This document shows, piece by piece, positions 6,558-10,019 of a stretch of 10,019 nt of DNA (the stretch's first letter is position 1; each line of letters starts with the position of its first letter). Source of the DNA: JACMLD01 sp033761915. GTDB taxonomy: Bacteria > Bacteroidota > Bacteroidia > Chitinophagales > Chitinophagaceae. The stretch spans positions 1 through 10,019 of the forward strand of contig JANRMC010000158.1 in NCBI GenBank assembly GCA_033761915.1, in the 5' to 3' direction. The notes below the pieces were generated by a model, which was given only the letters and a program-made list of their open reading frames with translations, ran no database searches and had not been told where the DNA came from. A program made the position numbers and the translations under genes.

Positions 6558-7661
6558 ATGAAAAATAAAAAAATTGTAATTGCCGGCGGCACTGGTTTTA
6601 TTGGCCAGGCATTGGTAGCTCATTTTGGTAAGCAAAACCAACTGGTGGTTTTTACCCGCCAGGGTGTAAACGGGCATAATAATGCATACCATCATCAATT
6701 ATTATTACCTGCCGGTGGATACGATGTTACCTACCGCCGCTGGGATGGCCAACATCTGGAAAAGCACTGGACTGAAGCTTTAGAAAATGCAGACATCGTT
6801 ATTAATCTGGCTGGCAAATCTGTTAATTGCCGCTATACACAAAAGAACAAACAACTGGTTACACAAAGCCGGGTGTATGCCACCGCAGCTATTGGTAATG
6901 CCATCCGTCAATGCACACAACCACCCAAATTATGGGTAAACGCCGCCTCTGCTACAATTTACCAGCATAGTTTAGAGGCGCCTAATGATGATTACACTGG
7001 CCGCATCAGCCATTTAAAAAAAGATAATATGCCCTTTTCTTTTTTAGATCGCTTGCGTTTTGCCTGCAAAAAAACAATTGCCCGGATGCGCTTTGGTAAA
7101 AACCATTTAGCCTATAAAACCCTTGATGAAGATTTTTCAGTAGCCGTTTGTAAAGCATGGGAAGATGCATTTGCTGCCGAACGCACCCCGTTTACACGTA
7201 AAGTAGCCTTGCGCACTGCTATTACTTTGGGGCAAGGTGGTGTAATGGTGCCTTATTGCAACCTCGTTAAATGGGGCTTGGGGGGCAGGCAGGGCAACGG
7301 GCACCAAAAAATAAGCTGGCTGCACATACAAGATTTTTGTAATTGTATTGAGTGGCTCTATCAAAACAAAGAGGCCGAAGGCATTTATAACCTGGCCGCA
7401 CCCAACGCTGTTACCAATAGCCAGTTTATGCAAACTCTGCGCACCATTACAAAACATACCATTGGCTTGCCAGCTTTTACCAGCATGTTAGAAGCTGGTG
7501 CTGCCGTCATAGGTACAGAAACAGAATTAATTTTAAAAAGCCGTTGGGTGTTGCCAGCCCGTTTGCAAAAAGAAGGTTTCCGTTTTCAATATAACACACT
7601 GAATAATGCCCTTACACAAATTATACAGGCAAGCCCCCGCAAACAATATCATTTGTTTTGA
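6558..7661 (+). CDS. NAD(P)-binding SDR39U1/TIGR01777-like epimerase-family oxidoreductase with C-terminal DUF1731
   Basis: This 367-residue cytoplasmic protein is an extended short-chain dehydrogenase/reductase relative. The Rossmann nucleotide motif is GGTGFIG (10-16). NLAGKSVNCRYT (83-94), SATIY (131-135) and FSVAVCKAWE (193-202) are landmarks of the SDR39U1-like group, and Tyr135 is the probable active-site Tyr. SWLHIQDF (253-260) and the C-terminal segment from GLPAFTSMLEAGA (303-315) to ETELILKSRWVLPARL (321-336) and EGFRF (339-343) match the DUF1731 tail. The usual length is about 300-320; the excess comes mainly from a basic insertion at about 147-186 (between DDYTGR and LDEDF) and a smaller one near 38-56. 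The substrate of this family is not established. The gene stands alone: a terminator precedes it, and a repeat-rich gap of about 200 bases follows. No convincing promoter was found in the 45 bases after the terminator. Confidence 0.88.
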   Translation: MKNKKIVIAGGTGFIGQALVAHFGKQNQLVVFTRQGVNGHNNAYHHQLLLPAGGYDVTYRRWDGQHLEKHWTEALENADIVINLAGKSVNCRYTQKNKQLVTQSRVYATAAIGNAIRQCTQPPKLWVNAASATIYQHSLEAPNDDYTGRISHLKKDNMPFSFLDRLRFACKKTIARMRFGKNHLAYKTLDEDFSVAVCKAWEDAFAAERTPFTRKVALRTAITLGQGGVMVPYCNLVKWGLGGRQGNGHQKISWLHIQDFCNCIEWLYQNKEAEGIYNLAAPNAVTNSQFMQTLRTITKHTIGLPAFTSMLEAGAAVIGTETELILKSRWVLPARLQKEGFRFQYNTLNNALTQIIQASPRKQYHLF

Positions 7662-7686
7662 GGCCGGCATTTGTTTTTCATAGCGT

Positions 7687-7806
7687 CATCCTTGCGTCGC
7701 ACACTTCAGCTTAAGTAAAAGGCTTTGGGCGTAGGGTTTAAAGTCTTACAGCTTATACCTATTCTTCTGCACAAGTGTCCGCCCTTTAAGGCGGAACAAT
7801 GCTTAA
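7687..7806. repeat. Diverged intergenic repeat related to the element at 1861-1972
   Basis: The left part (7687-7711) reads CAT, then TTGCGTCGCA, then CACTTCAGCT. It matches the right arm of the first element except for a two-base deletion (AG after GTCGCA) and two substitutions. The right part (7773-7806) contains AAGTG, a hairpin, and AACAATGCTTAA (7795-7806), which is a 12-base inverted match to the inner edge of the first element's right arm (1944-1955). In this right part the TGCGACGCA palindrome is replaced by an unrelated stem, TCCGCC (7778-7783) with GGCGGA (7790-7795), loop CTTTAA. Between the two parts a weaker stem pairs 7715-7726 with 7740-7749. The outward ends are reversed relative to the first copy. 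With no T-run after the stem, terminator function for the upstream gene is doubtful. Confidence 0.6.
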
Positions 7807-7816
7807 CCAGGGCACG

Positions 7817-7846
7817 GCTGCCGGTAACAAAATGCGCCTAACTTTG
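7817..7846 (+). promoter_or_regulatory. Possible promoter of the CoA-binding protein gene
   Basis: TAACTTTG (7839-7846) is a perfect -7 box of the Bacteroidota type, 19 bases before the ATG at 7866. The -33 region is poor: GCTG at 7817-7820 with an 18-base spacer matches only the TG of TTTG. The call rests mainly on the -7 box and its position. Confidence 0.4.
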
Positions 7847-7865
7847 TTATAAATATTATTATTGA

Positions 7866-8243
7866 ATGGTTATGAATAGTGCAAAAAAGAAAACATTGGT
7901 TATTGGCGCATCCAATAATCCGGAGCGCTACAGTTATATGGCAATGCACCGGCTGCAGCAACACGGGCACCCGGTAGTAGCCATTGGGCGCAATGCACAA
8001 ACTGTTTTAGGTGTGCCGGTAGCCACCACGCAAGAAGCGTTTAAAGAAATAGATACCGTTACTTTATATGTAAGCCCGGCTCACCAGAAAGAGTATTACC
8101 AATACATACTGGGCCTGCACCCGCATCGTATTATTTTTAACCCCGGCGCAGAAAATGAAGAGCTGCTGCAATTGGCAAAAGCAAAAGGCATACAAACCAT
8201 GGAGGCCTGCACACTGGTATTGCTCAGCACCGGTCAGTACTAG
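7866..8243 (+). CDS. Small CoA-binding domain protein (YccU-like, CoA_binding_2)
   Basis: The 125-residue cytoplasmic protein consists of a single Rossmann-like CoA-binding domain, as in YccU and in the N-terminal part of succinyl-CoA synthetase alpha. The nucleotide loop is VIGASNNPERYSYMA (12-26). Next come a second strand PVVAIGRN (36-43), a VLGVPV segment (47-52), the strand DTVTLYVSP (63-71), and the C-terminal NPGAENEELLQLAKAKGI (92-109) followed by a Cys (115), as is usual in this family. The length is typical for stand-alone members. Their physiological role is not established. Met1 and Met3 are both possible starts; Met1 is used because both fit the promoter equally well. The gene is preceded by a -7 box and followed by about 100 bases without a gene, so it is probably transcribed alone. 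Confidence 0.88.
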   Translation: MVMNSAKKKTLVIGASNNPERYSYMAMHRLQQHGHPVVAIGRNAQTVLGVPVATTQEAFKEIDTVTLYVSPAHQKEYYQYILGLHPHRIIFNPGAENEELLQLAKAKGIQTMEACTLVLLSTGQY

Positions 8244-8349
8244 ATAACACCTAAACAATTTTTGTTTTAATCGTTCGTTTTAGCAGCGTAAGGGATCATT
8301 TATTTACCGTACCCACCTATTATCCAAACCTGTTAAAACGTAGTATCCG

Positions 8350-8805
8350 ATGAAACACCAATCCGGTCTTTTATTGGCCTTCTTATTTATTGCCTCAGTG
8401 GCAACGGCGCAAAACCTGCCGCCCATCAATCAGCACCCGGTGCCTAAGCCAGCTTTGTTTGCTGCAGTACCCAACCAGTTTGCTGTTTCCACCAGTTTAT
8501 TGCAACAATTGTTTTTAAAAGAAAAAAATGCCGCAGTATCTGCACGCCTGCATAGCAGTTTGGCAATAGAAGGGTATGTGCTTGAAAAAGTAATGGTAAC
8601 CGGCCAGCAACTGAGCATTAATATACGTTGCACCAATTTAAGTAACGCCTTATTCAACATCAGTCAGCTAACGCTGGCAGATGGTAGTATTGTTTATACC
8701 GGCCGCTTACTAAACCCGGCCAGTGGCGATATATTATTGCTGCAACCACTAAACGGCGGCTATGCTTTTATAAAACAACAACAATTACACACAATGGTAG
8801 ATTAA
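8350..8805 (+). CDS. Secreted protein of unknown family, probably working with the downstream metzincin protease
   Basis: I do not recognise a family. The 151-residue product has a clear signal peptide with cleavage at ATA|Q (Gln21). A Pro-rich stretch (about 23-34) follows, then a mixed region with one Cys (94), and a C-terminal half that alternates hydrophobic and polar residues like beta strands. The end, DGSIVYTGRL (111-120), SGDILLLQPLNGGYAFIK (125-142) and a final VD, is reminiscent of the closing part of propeptides of metzincin proteases, which often have a Gly-x-Ile/Leu strand and a Tyr-x-Ile/Phe strand before the catalytic domain. This is a pattern impression, not a demonstrated homology. 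The metalloprotease gene starts 32 bases after this stop codon and its product shows no propeptide, so co-transcription and a chaperone, proregion or inhibitor role are plausible. No good promoter was found in the 106 bases upstream. Confidence 0.75.
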   Translation: MKHQSGLLLAFLFIASVATAQNLPPINQHPVPKPALFAAVPNQFAVSTSLLQQLFLKEKNAAVSARLHSSLAIEGYVLEKVMVTGQQLSINIRCTNLSNALFNISQLTLADGSIVYTGRLLNPASGDILLLQPLNGGYAFIKQQQLHTMVD

Positions 8806-8837
8806 GATATTGAAGAACGCTTTTTAAAAATCCTGGT

Positions 8838-10019
8838 ATGTTTATGAAAACCCTAAACCGTATTTTTTTAACCCTCTTTGCCGTTGCCGTATTTTTTACT
8901 GCAACGGCCCAGGTGCCCAAACTATCCAGCCACACCAGTGCACCGGCTACTATATTTTTAGACTTTGACGGGCAAACCGTAACCGGCTCTGCCTGGAACT
9001 GGAGCGGACCTATTTATGCCGAAGCAGCCACACTGAGCACACCGGCTATTACAGAAATTTTTAACCGTGTGGCAGAAGATTTTCGTCCGTTTAATATTAA
9101 TGTTACCACAGACTCTGCTTATTTCTGGAGCGTACCTGCCAATAGACGTACCCGTATTATTGTTACACCCACGTCTGCCTGGTATGGTTTAGCGGGTGGG
9201 GTGGCCTATGTGGGTTCTTTTGCCTGGGGCGATAATACACCGGCTTGGGTGTTCAGCACCCTGCTTAATAACAATATTAAGTATGTGGCAGAAGCCATTT
9301 CGCATGAAGTGGGCCATACCCTTGGCCTGCAACACCAGAGTGCTTATGATGCCAGCTGCAATAAAACTTACGAGTACTATGGCGGCACCGGCAGCGGCGA
9401 AATTGGCTGGGCACCTATTATGGGTGTGGGCTATTATCAAAACCTAACATCGTGGCACAACGGTACCAACAGCATCAGCTGCGGTACCTATCAAAGCGAT
9501 TTTGATATTATTGCCAGTGCCGGTAACGGCTTTGGCCTGCGTACTGATGATCATGCCAATACCACAGCAACTGCCACCACTATTAATTTATCGGGTGGTT
9601 TGTTTACGGCCAGCGGGCTGGTAAATAATGCCACCGATGTGGATGTGTTTAAACTAACCGTAGGCACCACTTCTAACCTTACATTAAACGTAATACCACA
9701 AAACGTTGGCAGCAGCAATGCCGGCGCCAATGTTGATATTAAAATTGTGTTGATGAAAGATGCAGACAGTGTTGGTTTTTACAACCCCTCTACCTTATTA
9801 AATGCCGGGGTGGATACCAATATTACGGCAGGCACTTATTACCTGGTAATAGATGGGGTGGGCAATGCCAACCAGGATAACTATGGCAGTTTGGGTTTGT
9901 TTACCGTAAGCGGTACATTAAACGCTACCTTACCGGTGTTTAATTTTAAATTAAACGGCACGGTAAATAATGGGCAACACCAACTCAACTGGTCGTTTCT
10001 GGCAGATGAACCTTTGCAG
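8838..10019 (+). CDS. Secreted metzincin zinc metalloprotease with PPC-like domain (C-terminus beyond window)
   Basis: The frame is open for 394 codons to the right edge. Residues 1-24 are a signal peptide (ATA|Q, Gln25); an ATG two codons later (8844) is an equally good start. The catalytic domain begins almost at once with IFLDFDG (38-44) and AEDFRPFNINVTTD (82-95). Zinc ligands are in HEVGHTLGLQH (156-166), the full HExxHxxGxxH metzincin signature, and Met195 in APIMG is the Met-turn. A beta-rich region at about 239-360 (DVDVFKLTV, then GTYYLVIDG) resembles a bacterial pre-peptidase C-terminal (PPC) domain. LPVFNFKLNG (365-374) and HQLNW look like the beta-sandwich linker often found before type IX secretion C-terminal domains, so such a domain is expected beyond the window (inference). 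It should digest extracellular proteins. No propeptide is visible between signal peptide and catalytic domain. It follows the small secreted protein gene by 32 bases. Confidence 0.9.
   Translation, partial: MFMKTLNRIFLTLFAVAVFFTATAQVPKLSSHTSAPATIFLDFDGQTVTGSAWNWSGPIYAEAATLSTPAITEIFNRVAEDFRPFNINVTTDSAYFWSVPANRRTRIIVTPTSAWYGLAGGVAYVGSFAWGDNTPAWVFSTLLNNNIKYVAEAISHEVGHTLGLQHQSAYDASCNKTYEYYGGTGSGEIGWAPIMGVGYYQNLTSWHNGTNSISCGTYQSDFDIIASAGNGFGLRTDDHANTTATATTINLSGGLFTASGLVNNATDVDVFKLTVGTTSNLTLNVIPQNVGSSNAGANVDIKIVLMKDADSVGFYNPSTLLNAGVDTNITAGTYYLVIDGVGNANQDNYGSLGLFTVSGTLNATLPVFNFKLNGTVNNGQHQLNWSFLADEPLQ

Noticed and set aside
7778..7795. TCCGCC/GGCGGA stem considered as an intrinsic terminator of the SDR39U1-like gene
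   Set aside because: It is over 115 bases from the stop codon and lacks a T-run on either side, so it is treated as part of the repeat element.
8253..8267. AAACAA-TTT-TTGTTT hairpin after the CoA-binding gene, considered as a terminator
   Set aside because: The stem is almost entirely A/T and there is no T-run directly after it; expected stability is low and such palindromes are common in AT-rich spacers.
8244..8349. Search for a promoter of the small secreted protein/metzincin pair
   Set aside because: No TAnnTTTG-like box with six or more matches is found at a useful position. Transcription may start from a non-consensus or alternative sigma promoter, but nothing specific can be supported.
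9189..9447. Overlapping 83-codon frames on both strands inside the metzincin catalytic domain
   Set aside because: The third frame carries the zinc signature and is open for 394 codons to the window edge; the short frames have no independent support.

Overview
The window looks like chromosomal DNA of a Bacteroidota bacterium, most probably the family Chitinophagaceae (family-level placement is inference). The evidence is moderate-to-low GC, genes without Shine-Dalgarno sequences, promoters of the Bacteroidota type (TTTG, 19-base spacer, TAnnTTTG), secreted proteins whose predicted mature ends begin with Gln, a lipoprotein glycosidase of family GH130, and a metalloprotease whose tail resembles the linker before type IX secretion domains.

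Layout. The left edge holds the first 30 codons of a YifB/ComM-type AAA ATPase on the minus strand (1-92). Upstream of it, also on minus, is a secreted short M1 zinc aminopeptidase (177-1772). A 299-base divergent intergenic region follows and carries a large inverted repeat (arms of 24 bases) and a promoter for a plus-strand secreted S41 peptidase of 762 residues (2072-4360). That peptidase is built of two S41-like modules, and only the second keeps plausible catalytic residues. Its stop codon is 1 base from the stop of a convergent minus-strand GH130-like lipoprotein (4362-5522). The GH130 gene diverges from a GbsR/MarR-type regulator (5607-6113) across 84 bases in which two opposed promoters overlap almost fully. 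The regulator is followed after 4 bases by a four-helix membrane protein (6118-6480) and a clear intrinsic terminator.

Next come a long SDR39U1-like NAD(P)-binding oxidoreductase (6558-7661), an intergenic region with a diverged relative of the first inverted repeat, a small CoA-binding-domain protein (7866-8243), and a probable two-gene operon. That operon encodes a 151-residue secreted protein of unknown family (8350-8805) and a metzincin metalloprotease that runs off the right edge (8838-10019).

The genes do not form one pathway. Recurring themes are export and peptide or glycan breakdown: three extracytoplasmic peptidases and one glycosidase or phosphorylase. The most interesting points are the small secreted protein paired with a metzincin that lacks a visible propeptide, the two related intergenic repeats, the half-degenerate tandem S41 peptidase, and the interlocked divergent promoters at the GH130/regulator boundary. 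I see no tRNA, rRNA, CRISPR array, insertion sequence or phage gene.
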